Assembly: GCF_036346855.1 (NCBI RefSeq)
Contig: NZ_CP107841.1
Location: 3,042,001-3,106,000 of the forward strand
DNA length: 64,000 bases
Direction: 5' to 3'
Origin: Streptomyces europaeiscabiei
GTDB taxonomy: Bacteria > Actinomycetota > Actinomycetes > Streptomycetales > Streptomycetaceae
Shown here: in pieces, positions 36,215-44,765 of the stretch
Numbering within the stretch: position 1 is the stretch's first letter
Layout: the number at the start of each line of letters is the position of its first letter
Notes under the pieces: model-generated
What the model was told of the DNA's origin: nothing
Database searches by the model: none
What the model saw: the letters and a program-made list of their open reading frames with translations, nothing else
Translations under genes and position numbers: made by a program

Positions 36215-39200
36215 TGGCGCTGACGAACAATGAGAAGGTACTGCGCAGCTTCGACCAGCTAATCGAAGGCATGCGACCGTGGGTCGACATGCGTATGTCC
36301 GCCCAGGCTCCTGCCGGCAAGGACTGGATCGAGCTGATCGCCGCTGAGGACACTGCGAAGTTCGGCACGGCCAAGACGTACTCGCGGGACGACGTGCGAT
36401 TTTTGTTGCGCATAGTCACAGAGAGATGGAAGGTTTTCGAGAAGGACCTCTCGCGCCCACAGTCCGCGTTGGCCTCCGAATTGCGGGAGACAGCGAACGC
36501 GGCTCACCACGGGCAGAAGTTCTCCTCGGACGACACCTACCGTGCGCTGGACACGATCGAGCGTCTACTGACGGTGATCGGTGCCGGTGGCGAGGCCGAT
36601 GCGGTCGCGAAGATGCGCATGGAACACCAGCGGGAGGTCTTCGAGAAGCAGACCCGCAACCGGCTCATCCGTGAGGCGCAGGCGGTCAAGGTGGCCGGTA
36701 TGCAGGCCGGTACGGCGATCAAGCCGTGGCGTGAAGTCATCCGGCCGCACGCCGACGTGATCCGCGGGCAGTTCTCCGCCGCGGAGTTCGCTGCCGACCT
36801 GTATGCGGTGGCCCATGGCCACAGCGCGGCGCCGGAGTATCTGAACCCGGCTGAGTTCTTCTCCCGTACCTATCTCACCAGCGGTCTGTCCGATCTGCTG
36901 ACTCGTGCGCTCAAGCGCCTCTCCGGGGACGCCGGAGCAAGCCCGGTCATAAACCTGCAGACCCAGTTCGGTGGCGGCAAGACGCACTCGATGCTGGCCC
37001 TGTACCACCTGTTCTCCGAAGGCCTGGCTACAAGCGCACTGTCTCAGTCTGTCCAGGACGTTGTGCATGCCTCCCTGCCCACGGAAGAAGGCGATCCGCT
37101 GAGGTCTTTGGACGTGAAGCGGGTCACCTTGGTGGGCACGAAGCTCTCCCCTAGCCAGCCGATCCCTAAGGACGACGGCACGCAGGTGCGCACGCTCTGG
37201 GGGGAGTTGGCCTGGCAGCTCGGAGATCGCGAGGCATTCGACCGCGTCGCGATGGCTGATGCCACCGGCACCGATCCCGGCGACGCTCTGGACGCCGTCG
37301 TGCGCGACGTCGTCGCTGGCGGCAAGAGCGTGTTGATCCTGATCGACGAGTGGGTGGCCTACGCCCGCCAACTCGTGGGCCGCGACGACCTGCCGGGCGG
37401 ATCCTTTGCCACGCAGCACACCTTCGCCCAGCACCTGACCGAGATGGCCAAATCCATCCCGGGCGTCATGCTCGTGGTCTCGATCCCCGCTTCCGACTCC
37501 CTGGACAACGGGGGCGGCGGCTCGGCGCTGGAGGTAGGCGGCCCCAACGGGCACGTCGCCCTGGAAACCCTGCAGCACACCATCGGCCGGAACGCCGACG
37601 ACTGGCGACCGGCCAACAACATCGAGTCCTTCGAAATCGTGCGGCGGCGTCTGTTCGAAGAACCCGACGCCGTGGCCCTGGCGGACATCGCCGCAGTGGC
37701 CAAGCAGTACGTGAAGTACTACCAGGAGAACACCGGGTTCTTCCCTCGCGAGACGACCACCGGCGCGTACGAGCAGCGCATCCGAGCGGCGTACCCCATC
37801 CATCCCGAGTTGTTCGACCGGCTCTACGAAGACTGGTCGACGCTGCCGAAGTTCCAGCGCACCCGCGGCGTGCTGCGTCTGATGAGCGTGGTCATCAACT
37901 CGCTGTGGGCCGCCCAGGACACCACACCGCTTATCACCCCTGGCGCAGTGCCCGTCCACGACACCCAGGTCTTCAGCGAGATCACCAAGTATCTCGATGA
38001 CAACTGGAAGCCAGTGGTGGACAAGGACGTAGACGGCGAGGGGGCAACCCCCGTTCAGATCGACCACGAGCGTCCGTCGTTCGGGCAGCGAGCCCTGACC
38101 AGGCGTGTCGCCCGGTCGGTATTCATCGCAACCGTCCCGACGCTGCGCTCAGCACACAAGGGCGTGGACATCCAGCAACTCCGCTTGGGCACTGCGGTTC
38201 CCGGCGACGTCATCAACCACATCGGTGATGCCCGTGCCTTGCTGGGCCAGCGTGCCACGTACTTCTACGAAGACGGTGAACGCTCCTGGTACGACCTGGC
38301 TGCTTCGGTCTCCCGCGTGGCCGCCGACCGCGCAGCCGGCTACAGCCAGGCCGACGTGCACGCCACGATCGTCGAACGCCTCAAGACGACGGCGAAGGCA
38401 TCCAAGGCTTCCTTCGGTGCCTTGCACGCCGCGCCTCTCGACACCGGGGACATCCCCGATTCCGAGGTGCTCAAGCTCGTCGTCCTGCACCCGAAGTTCA
38501 CCTGGGGCAAGGACGCCTCCGCCGCCACGGATTTCGCCGCGCGTCTCCTTCGGGAGGCAGGCGCCGGGCAGCGGCAGCGCCGCAACATGCTGGTCATGGT
38601 TGCCGCCGATCGCGACACCTACCCCGAACTCGAAGGGGTAGTGCGGGAGTACCGGGCCTGGAAATCCATCGCCGACGAGGCCGAGGAGCTTGAGCTCAGC
38701 GCCCAGCAGCGCAAGCAGTCCGTCACCCGCGCACGCCAGTTGGACGCGGCCGTCGACGACCGTATCCGCGCGGCCTTCACCGCAGCGCTGATCCCGACCG
38801 AGCTGCCCGGCCAGAAGCCGACCATCTCTTTCACCCGTGTCGCCAAGGACGGTGGTTCCCTCGCGGAGCGCGTCACCGCAGCGCTCAAAGCCAAGGGCTG
38901 GATCACCCCGGTGCTCGGGGCAACGCTGGTGCGTATGGCTCTCGAAGGCGCCCTGGCCAACGCCTGGGGCAAGGGGCATGTGAGGTTCGGCGACCTGTGG
39001 TCCTGGTACACGCAGTACCCCTACCTCAAGCGCCTGCCCAACCGACAGGTACTTGAACAGGCCGTACTCGGTGCTGCCGACGTCCTTCTCTGGCAGCAGG
39101 ACGCCTTCGCCCTCGCCGACGGCTACGACGAGACCACCGACGAGTACCAGAACCTCTGGCTCCACGGCGACAAGCCCGATCCCAGCTTCGTCACCGACGA

Positions 39201-39627
39201 AACGCTCCTCGTTCAGCCGGCCCGAGCCGTCGCCCAGCGCGCACGGGTTGTGGCCGCCCCGCCGATCGAACCGGTCACCCCTGCGGATGGTGGCAATAGC
39301 GGTGAAGGCAGCAGCCCGTCTTCCAGTCCCGGTGCTGTCACGCCTACGCCGGGCCCCGGCTCCCAGCCTTCGACTCCGCCGGCGAAGAAGGTCACGCGCA
39401 GGTTCTGGGGTGTCAAGACCCTCAACCCCAACCGTCCCGCTGCCGACTTCGCCAATATCCAGCAGGAGGTCCTGGCACACCTCGAAGCCGCCGACGGCGT
39501 CACGCTCGAAGTCCGTATCGAGATCACGGCAAGCACTGCCGACGGATTCACCGAACAGCAAGTGCGTACCGTCCGAGAGAACGCCGCCCAGCTGAAGTTC
39601 GAGGACACGGGTTTCGAAGAGAACTGA
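36214..39627 (+). CDS. DUF499 AAA-type ATPase (Hma-like ATPase)
   Basis: 1137 residues. I chose the ATG at 36214 because it overlaps the methylase stop (ATGA) after GGGGAGGAG; a longer in-frame reading starts inside the previous gene. Walker A is FGGGKT (252-257) and Walker B LILIDE (374-379), typical of COG1483/DUF499. An N-terminal Swt1-like HEPN-type helical region (FDQLIEGMRPWVDMRM) precedes the ATPase. A Ser/Pro-rich linker (about residues 1030-1060) separates a small C-terminal domain (KKVTRRFWGVKTLNP). Its partners in known systems are the DUF1156 methylase and a large helicase, both present here. Confidence 0.86.
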   Translation: MALTNNEKVLRSFDQLIEGMRPWVDMRMSAQAPAGKDWIELIAAEDTAKFGTAKTYSRDDVRFLLRIVTERWKVFEKDLSRPQSALASELRETANAAHHGQKFSSDDTYRALDTIERLLTVIGAGGEADAVAKMRMEHQREVFEKQTRNRLIREAQAVKVAGMQAGTAIKPWREVIRPHADVIRGQFSAAEFAADLYAVAHGHSAAPEYLNPAEFFSRTYLTSGLSDLLTRALKRLSGDAGASPVINLQTQFGGGKTHSMLALYHLFSEGLATSALSQSVQDVVHASLPTEEGDPLRSLDVKRVTLVGTKLSPSQPIPKDDGTQVRTLWGELAWQLGDREAFDRVAMADATGTDPGDALDAVVRDVVAGGKSVLILIDEWVAYARQLVGRDDLPGGSFATQHTFAQHLTEMAKSIPGVMLVVSIPASDSLDNGGGGSALEVGGPNGHVALETLQHTIGRNADDWRPANNIESFEIVRRRLFEEPDAVALADIAAVAKQYVKYYQENTGFFPRETTTGAYEQRIRAAYPIHPELFDRLYEDWSTLPKFQRTRGVLRLMSVVINSLWAAQDTTPLITPGAVPVHDTQVFSEITKYLDDNWKPVVDKDVDGEGATPVQIDHERPSFGQRALTRRVARSVFIATVPTLRSAHKGVDIQQLRLGTAVPGDVINHIGDARALLGQRATYFYEDGERSWYDLAASVSRVAADRAAGYSQADVHATIVERLKTTAKASKASFGALHAAPLDTGDIPDSEVLKLVVLHPKFTWGKDASAATDFAARLLREAGAGQRQRRNMLVMVAADRDTYPELEGVVREYRAWKSIADEAEELELSAQQRKQSVTRARQLDAAVDDRIRAAFTAALIPTELPGQKPTISFTRVAKDGGSLAERVTAALKAKGWITPVLGATLVRMALEGALANAWGKGHVRFGDLWSWYTQYPYLKRLPNRQVLEQAVLGAADVLLWQQDAFALADGYDETTDEYQNLWLHGDKPDPSFVTDETLLVQPARAVAQRARVVAAPPIEPVTPADGGNSGEGSSPSSSPGAVTPTPGPGSQPSTPPAKKVTRRFWGVKTLNPNRPAADFANIQQEVLAHLEAADGVTLEVRIEITASTADGFTEQQVRTVRENAAQLKFEDTGFEEN

Positions 39628-39867
39628 GTTGGCCCGACGATCCGCGCGCACATCGTTCTACTCGGAGGAGTCCGTGACGGTGAGCCCGGGAGACAGTGAC
39701 ATTGTGTATGCGGCCTTCCACTCTCGACGTCATCGATGAACCTGGGCAAGGCTGACGCTACATATTGCTGGTGAGGGAGGCCCAAGGTCTCCCCCACCAG
39801 TACTGAGCGATGCGAGACCGAGGGCATCACCACCACACCGGTCACCGGCCGTTGGCGCCCGTGTCTC
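39628..39867. other. Short spacer, nothing recognised
   Basis: Convergent gap between the DUF499 gene and the leftward DUF397 gene. No clear hairpin terminator or gene was found. Confidence 0.5.
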
Positions 39868-40053
39868 TCACACCTCTGTCGCGAACTCCACGAACCGCGA
39901 CCACTCCTCACAGCCGACGGCGAAATGAGGGCGCGTCACATCCTTGGAGTCACGTACGCAGACGGCCTGTTCGGTGATGGCGACCTCCACGCAGCTGTCA
40001 CCCTGAGTGCCGCTGTAGCTGGACTTGAACCACGCCAGTTCCGTCGTGTTCAT
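39868..40053 (-). CDS. DUF397 small protein
   Basis: 61 residues with the family signature (WFKSSYSGTQGDSCVEVA ... VRDSKD). DUF397 genes in Streptomyces are almost always paired with the type of helix-turn-helix regulator encoded immediately upstream, and act as its small partner or target. Its ATG overlaps the stop of that regulator gene (ATGA), so the two are translationally coupled. Confidence 0.92.
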   Translation of the reverse strand: MNTTELAWFKSSYSGTQGDSCVEVAITEQAVCVRDSKDVTRPHFAVGCEEWSRFVEFATEV

Positions 40054-40922
40054 AGCTCTCCTCGGAGTCGCTCCAGCAGGCCACGCGAGTCCTTGGGGTT
40101 CAGGGCCTGCGAGCGCAGTGTGTCATAGCGCTGGCAGAGGAAGCTCACCTCTTTCGGGTCGGAAATCAGTCGGCCGTTCTGCTGTCCCTCCGAGTACGCG
40201 AGTCGCCGCTGTCGAGGCGTCTCCAAGAGCTGTACAGGACCGTCCAGGCAAGCGTGGAACTCAGTATTCAGCGGCATGACCTGAAGCGTCACGTTGCGCG
40301 GAGCAGTCAGCTCCAATACGTGGTCAATCAGCTCCCTCATGACCGGAGGCCCGCCCAGCTGACGCCTGAAGACGAACTCCTCGACGATGAAGCTGAACAC
40401 GGCATTTGGCCGCTCCCCGAGCAACTTCTGGCGCTCAAGACGTGCCCTGACCTGGTCCTCCAACTGCCCGTCCGTCAGTGGCGGAATGGCATTGTCGAAC
40501 ACAGCCCGCGCATACCCCTCCGACTGCAACAACCCCGGCACCAGCCGGCACTCGTACGTGCACAGGCTCACCGCCACCCGCTCCAGCCGAGCCCACTGCC
40601 GGAACCACGCCGCGAGTCCGACATCCCCGCGTCCCCGTGTCACGTACTTCGACGCCTTCCGCAGCGCCCCCGTGTTCCCCAGCGTATCCTCCGACCGCTC
40701 CACCAACGCCACGTCTGGCATCCGGCGCCCCAACTCCACGGACTCCACCGTGTGCTTGGAGAAGCTGACCAGGTTCGCGAACTCGGTTCTGCTGTACCCC
40801 GCGTGCTCGCGCAGTGCCTGCATGACCGCCCCGAACGTCCGCAGGCTGTCCGAGGGATCGGGCTCCCGGTCCGCCTCGCCGCACGACACGTCTTCGTCGT
40901 CCACCACACCGCCGTCGGTCAT
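40050..40922 (-). CDS. Helix-turn-helix (XRE) regulator with DUF5753-type sensor domain
   Basis: 290 residues. The ATG at 40922 has GGAGGTGG upstream. The XRE domain is at about 20-75 (FGAVMQALREHAGYSRTEFANLVSFSKHTVESVELGRRMP). The C-terminal part matches the DUF5753 (Scr1-like) region that follows such domains in Streptomyces (EGYARAVF, LERQKLL, QVMPLNTEFHACLDGP, YDTLRSQAL). It forms the common regulator/DUF397 pair, often with a nearby ATP-binding anti-sigma-like gene as seen here on the opposite strand. Confidence 0.9.
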   Translation of the reverse strand: MTDGGVVDDEDVSCGEADREPDPSDSLRTFGAVMQALREHAGYSRTEFANLVSFSKHTVESVELGRRMPDVALVERSEDTLGNTGALRKASKYVTRGRGDVGLAAWFRQWARLERVAVSLCTYECRLVPGLLQSEGYARAVFDNAIPPLTDGQLEDQVRARLERQKLLGERPNAVFSFIVEEFVFRRQLGGPPVMRELIDHVLELTAPRNVTLQVMPLNTEFHACLDGPVQLLETPRQRRLAYSEGQQNGRLISDPKEVSFLCQRYDTLRSQALNPKDSRGLLERLRGEL

Positions 40923-41090
40923 CCGCGGCCACCTCCGGTTCCATACCCGCGCTGTTCGCCGTCCCACAGTCGACGACACTCAGCGTGACGTATGAACCGT
41001 CGTACCGTCCACGGAATGTGCCCGTACGCTGACGCAACGTACGGACCGCACCTCTGGAACGCGCCCCCGTGCACCCGTCACCGTGGCCTC

Positions 41091-41561
41091 ATGAGCGCAA
41101 TCACACCCCAACTTCCCTCCACCGTACATACGTTCGTGCAGCTCCTGTCGTCCACCCGTCGCGGAGCCCGGCTCGCCCGCCTCCTCGCCTGCGAGCAGTT
41201 CCGCGCGTGGCCGATGTCACCCGGCGTCACCGAACGCGCCGAGCAGATCGTGGCCGAACTCGCCACCAACGCCGCCCTGCACGGTCGGGTTGGCAGCCGC
41301 GACTTCCGGCTCGCCCTCACCCTCGACACGGCGGCCGGCTTGCTCCGCATCGCCGTCACCGATGCCCGGGGCGAGCGCCTCCCGTCGCCGCCTGCGGATT
41401 GCGGAACGCCCCTGGACGCCGAGTCCGGCCGCGGCCTGCTCCTGGTCACCACCCTCGCCGACCGCTGGGGCGTCGAGCCGTACCCGCCCGGCGGCAAGAC
41501 GGTCTGGGCCGAGTGCGCCTGCAAGACCCCCGGCCCGGACTCGCACAGCGGGCGGCTCTAA
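41091..41561 (+). CDS. RsbW-like ATP-binding protein (HATPase, anti-sigma type)
   Basis: 156 residues from the ATG at 41091. It has the GHKL fold motifs of anti-sigma kinases: N-box ELATNAALHG, G1-like DARGERLP and G2-like GRGLLLVTTLADRWGV. It is divergent from the HTH/DUF397 pair, a frequent arrangement in Streptomyces in which the kinase-like protein modulates a regulator. No sigma factor gene is adjacent. The start lacks a strong ribosome site. Confidence 0.82.
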   Translation: MSAITPQLPSTVHTFVQLLSSTRRGARLARLLACEQFRAWPMSPGVTERAEQIVAELATNAALHGRVGSRDFRLALTLDTAAGLLRIAVTDARGERLPSPPADCGTPLDAESGRGLLLVTTLADRWGVEPYPPGGKTVWAECACKTPGPDSHSGRL

Positions 41562-41777
41562 CCGCGACGGCTGGGCGTGGGGGGGGCGGTCAGGGGCGTG
41601 ACGAGGCGGAGTGCGCCGGTGCGGCGCCCCTGGGAGGTGCCGACGGTGATCTCGCAGTCGATGGGGCGGGCCGCAACGGCTCCGAGCCTCGACAGGTAGG
41701 GAGCTGTCGGGGAAACACTCCAGAACTGGCAGCCCGAGTGGGAGACTTGGGGCCTAACGACCTAAGGAGCTCAAGGT

Positions 41778-42509
41778 ATGACAACAGGCGCCCACGACGG
41801 ACCGGTTCCGGCAGAAGACGGACGTGGGCAGCGAGTCCTCGACCTCCTGGACAAGGCAATCGACAGCCAGAGCGTACTGGTGCGCAAGAACATCGCCCGG
41901 GCCCGCCAGCGGAACCCGGAGGCGACACCGGCACAGGTGATCCGCAACCTGGAGCGGATGTACGTCAGCGCCTTGACCGGGACGGGTGCCGCGGTTGGAG
42001 GAGTTGCAGCCGCGCCCGGCGTCGGCACGGGAGTCGCTCTGGCACTGTCGGCAGGCGAGACTCTCTCGTCTCTTGAACTGAGCGCCCTCTTCGCGCTCTC
42101 GCTCGCCGAAATCCACGGAGTCCCCATCGACGAGGTCGAGCGCCGCCGGACGATCGTCATGGGAATCATGCTCGGCGGGAGCGGCTCCGCCACCATCACC
42201 AAGGTCGCCGAGCGTACGGGGCAACACTGGGGACGTCAGATTGTCGCCAAGGTGCCAGTCGAGACGTTGCGTCAGATCAACAAGATCCTGGGGAAGAACT
42301 TCATCACGAAGTTCGGGACCAAGCAGGGAATCATCGTTCTCGGTCGAGTGGCACCCTTCGGTATCGGCGCTGTGATTGGTGGTGGCGCCAACGCTGCTCT
42401 CGCCACTCTGGCGGTGAGGGCCGGTCGTCGCGCCTTTGGCCCACCCCCGACGTCGTGGCCATGGCTGACGCACAGCACACCGCCGAAGTCCGAGAACTCG
42501 CCTGACTGA
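41778..42509 (+). CDS. EcsC-like glycine-rich membrane-associated protein
   Basis: 243 residues. The ATG at 41778 follows AAGGAGCTCAAGGT. The core has two glycine-zipper hydrophobic hairpins (GTGAAVGGVAAAPGVGTGVALALSAG and the later VAPFGIGAVIGGGANAALATLAV) around a helical segment (ALFALSLAEIHGVPIDEVERRRTIVMG) that resembles EcsC-family proteins. Membrane association is likely. Function is unknown; the EcsC assignment is by eye and modest. Confidence 0.6.
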   Translation: MTTGAHDGPVPAEDGRGQRVLDLLDKAIDSQSVLVRKNIARARQRNPEATPAQVIRNLERMYVSALTGTGAAVGGVAAAPGVGTGVALALSAGETLSSLELSALFALSLAEIHGVPIDEVERRRTIVMGIMLGGSGSATITKVAERTGQHWGRQIVAKVPVETLRQINKILGKNFITKFGTKQGIIVLGRVAPFGIGAVIGGGANAALATLAVRAGRRAFGPPPTSWPWLTHSTPPKSENSPD

Positions 42510-42530
42510 CCCTCGGCGCAACCCAAGGGG

Positions 42531-43217
42531 GTGCTTGTGGGCGGCGGAGGGTTCAACCGCACGTGTGTGAAGTGCCGCAACTCCATCGAGGTAGACCAGG
42601 ACGGCCGGGTGGTCGCCCATGACAGGCTGGTGAGCCATTTCCCCTGCCATGCCTCCGGTCAGCTCGCGGCACTCGTGTCGGTCGAGTGGGGGCCCGGACC
42701 TCGGCGTAGCCGGCAGATTGCGGGTGGGGGCGAAGGACGCAGGCGTGACCGACGGAAGACAACCGAGTACCTCAAGCCCCCTGAGTGGCTGCCGAATTAT
42801 CGGGGTGAGCACCTGCCGACAATCGGCTTGCCCGCCAACGGGTGGTTCAGTGTCTGGTTCCCGGCTCACACGATGTGGGAGCACGAACGGAAACTCTCCG
42901 GCTGGGTCGGAAGCGATCGATCGTTCCGGTGGGACGGCCGCGTGGAGTGTTGGACGGTTGCCAGCGCTCACTTCCCTCGCATAAGCCGGGAGCTGCTCCG
43001 CAGGCACCCGAGCGTCCTCATCGGCCGTGAGTACAACCCGCGTGAAAGGTGCAACTCGTCCTGCCAGAACGCCCAGGGCTTTCTGTGTACCTGCTCCTGT
43101 CGTGCCAAGTACCACGGCCGTGGTAAATGGCGAAGCGGGTGGAGGACCCTCGGCGAGTTCAGCGGTCGGCGCGGGGGGAGGCCGTGGCACTGGACGGCCA
43201 TTGCCGTTGCCGGCTGA
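42531..43217 (+). CDS. Unknown cysteine-rich protein
   Basis: Up to 228 residues; the GTG at 42531 or 42537 follows AAGGGG. The N-terminus has a zinc-ribbon-like C-x2-C (TCVKCRNSI) and a CH pair (FPCHASGQ). A C-terminal block has the spacing C-x3-C-x6-C-x-C-x-C ending in HGRG (RCNSSCQNAQGFLCTCSCRAKYHG), a pattern I have seen in hypothetical actinobacterial and phage proteins. Two metal-binding sites are inferred. It follows the EcsC-like gene by 22 bp and may share its transcript. Confidence 0.55.
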   Translation: MLVGGGGFNRTCVKCRNSIEVDQDGRVVAHDRLVSHFPCHASGQLAALVSVEWGPGPRRSRQIAGGGEGRRRDRRKTTEYLKPPEWLPNYRGEHLPTIGLPANGWFSVWFPAHTMWEHERKLSGWVGSDRSFRWDGRVECWTVASAHFPRISRELLRRHPSVLIGREYNPRERCNSSCQNAQGFLCTCSCRAKYHGRGKWRSGWRTLGEFSGRRGGRPWHWTAIAVAG

Positions 43218-43343
43218 TCGCTTCGGCACCCGCTCGCGGAGTAAGCCTGCGCAGGGCCGAGCCCCGCGCCCCGCGCCTGCCGCCGGAGCCCGTGCACCGC
43301 CCTGCGCAGCCATCCGGACGGGACGGGGCGTGGCTCTCGGCCA

Positions 43344-43829
43344 TCAGACAGCGACCACGTGCACGTCCGTCGGCGCGAGGACCGTCAGGTAGGCGTGGAT
43401 GTCCCCCGGGTCGGTGGTGAAGATGACCGCGCTGCCGTGTCGGGCCGCTGCCAACGCCACCCAGGCGTCCACCGCGTCCGGCCGCTTCTTCGTCGGCAGG
43501 GCCGCCTGCCCCAGAGCGGTGCCGATGCGCCGCCAGTCCGTGAGGTCCGGGCCCGTCGCGCAGGCCAGACACTCCGGACGGCCCGCCTTCGTCTCACGCA
43601 TGGGCGGCTCGGACGTGCGGGCCTGAGGGACCACGCAGTCCTTCAGGACGCCGGACAGGGCGTGCACCAGCGACGGCTGGGGGCGCCACACCTGGGCGAG
43701 GACCGGTCCGAGCACCAACGCCCGGTGCGGGACCGCGCGCAGCCCCTCGTGGAGAGCGACCGCCTTCGCCTTGCGGTCGGCGAGTGCGATGAGCATGCCC
43801 GTGTCGTAGACCGGCACCCGTGCGCTCAC
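43344..43829 (-). CDS. PIN-domain (VapC-like) toxin
   Basis: 161 residues. The PIN acid residues are D9 in VYDTGML, DAVDAWVALAA and the late FTTDPGD, consistent with a Mg-dependent RNase fold. The start overlaps the stop of the upstream ribbon-helix-helix gene by 4 bp. This order, antitoxin then toxin, is standard for VapBC-type pairs. It is somewhat longer than typical VapC, with an insert around residues 70-85. Confidence 0.82.
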   Translation of the reverse strand: MSARVPVYDTGMLIALADRKAKAVALHEGLRAVPHRALVLGPVLAQVWRPQPSLVHALSGVLKDCVVPQARTSEPPMRETKAGRPECLACATGPDLTDWRRIGTALGQAALPTKKRPDAVDAWVALAAARHGSAVIFTTDPGDIHAYLTVLAPTDVHVVAV

Positions 43830-44155
43830 GCGGCGTGTCCCTGACGGCGGCCTTGCCGGTCCCGGCCGTGGACGAGGCCCAGGGCTTCCTCGACCTCGCG
43901 GCGTTCCTGCTCCGTCAGTTCCGCGGCCGGTTCCGGGGCGGGTTCGGCGGGCAGTCCGTCGGCTGCCTGCTCCGCGCGGGCGATGAGTGCGTCCACCTCG
44001 GCGAACTGTTCCTCTATGGCATCGCTCTCGGCCATCTGGCGCGTTGCGGCATGCACCAGGTAGGCCGAGACGTCCATGCCCGCCCGTTCCGCGTGCTGCC
44101 TGATGCGATCGGCCTGGTCCTGCTCCAAGCTGATGGTGATGCGCGTCTTTGCCAC
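43826..44155 (-). CDS. Ribbon-helix-helix antitoxin of the PIN toxin
   Basis: 109 residues. The N-terminal strand and two helices (KTRITISLEQDQADRIRQHAERAGMDVSAYLVHAAT) are a CopG/RHH DNA-binding domain. The acidic C-terminus (EEQFAEVDALIARAEQAA, EEALGLVHG) would wrap the toxin. It presumably represses its own promoter as in other VapB-type antitoxins. Confidence 0.85.
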   Translation of the reverse strand: MAKTRITISLEQDQADRIRQHAERAGMDVSAYLVHAATRQMAESDAIEEQFAEVDALIARAEQAADGLPAEPAPEPAAELTEQERREVEEALGLVHGRDRQGRRQGHAA

Positions 44156-44312
44156 GAAGGCATCGTAATACGCGTATGACGACAGTGCGAGTGTGGTGGA
44201 GGTGGGCCGCTGGGGACGCCTCCCTCTCCCCGGCGCCCCCCTTCCGTACCGGCCCCCCGCCTACCGGCGTCCGCCACCCGCCCCGCGCGGAGGACCTGGG
44301 GTCCGGCAGCGA

Positions 44313-44765
44313 TCAGTCACTGCGTCCGGGCGCCAAAGCTCCGATCACCCGCTCGACGTCGTCCCGCCACGCACACAACTCCCCCTGCGTGGGAGCCAGT
44401 TCGTACCCGTGGTAGTGGCAGGCCCGGCTGAGGCCGGCCCAGGTCGCCGACCAGCGGCGGGCCGTGTCGGGGTCGGCGTAGGACTCCAGGCACAGGGCCT
44501 GGGCGTGCGGCGGGCAGCGGGCCAGCTGCGGTTTGCGGGCGTGCCAGTAGCGGCGCAGGGCCTCTTCGAGGGCGTGGCGCAGCAGGAGTGCCACGGCGCG
44601 CGGCCAGACGCCCGTGGTGGAGGCGGTGGCCGTGCCGAGCAACCGGTCCGCGCCCGCGAGCAGTTCCTCGGGCGTCGAGGTGGACGGCGGCGGGGGCGGC
44701 AGGGCTGCGGGGAGCCGGGGCGGGAGTGCGGACGGTACGGGTGTGGCCGGGCGGATCGTGGTCAC
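44313..44765 (-). CDS. Small HEPN-like partner of the Rad50-like ATPase
   Basis: 150 residues from a GTG overlapping the ATPase stop (GTGA). After a Pro-rich N-terminus it is all-helical. It contains RHALEEALRRYWHARKP and then LSRACHYHGYELAP, in which R114-x4-H119 fits the R-x4-6-H catalytic motif of HEPN RNases. Overlap with the ATPase gene implies a fixed stoichiometry or complex. HEPN membership is inferred from the motif and helical pattern; toxin or RNase activity is untested. Confidence 0.65.
   Translation of the reverse strand: MTTIRPATPVPSALPPRLPAALPPPPPSTSTPEELLAGADRLLGTATASTTGVWPRAVALLLRHALEEALRRYWHARKPQLARCPPHAQALCLESYADPDTARRWSATWAGLSRACHYHGYELAPTQGELCAWRDDVERVIGALAPGRSD

Noticed and set aside
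29805..39627. DISARM or BREX
   Set aside because: DISARM needs DrmA/DrmB/DrmC and BREX needs PglZ/BrxC; neither set is here. The three genes fit the helicase-DUF1156-DUF499 set instead.
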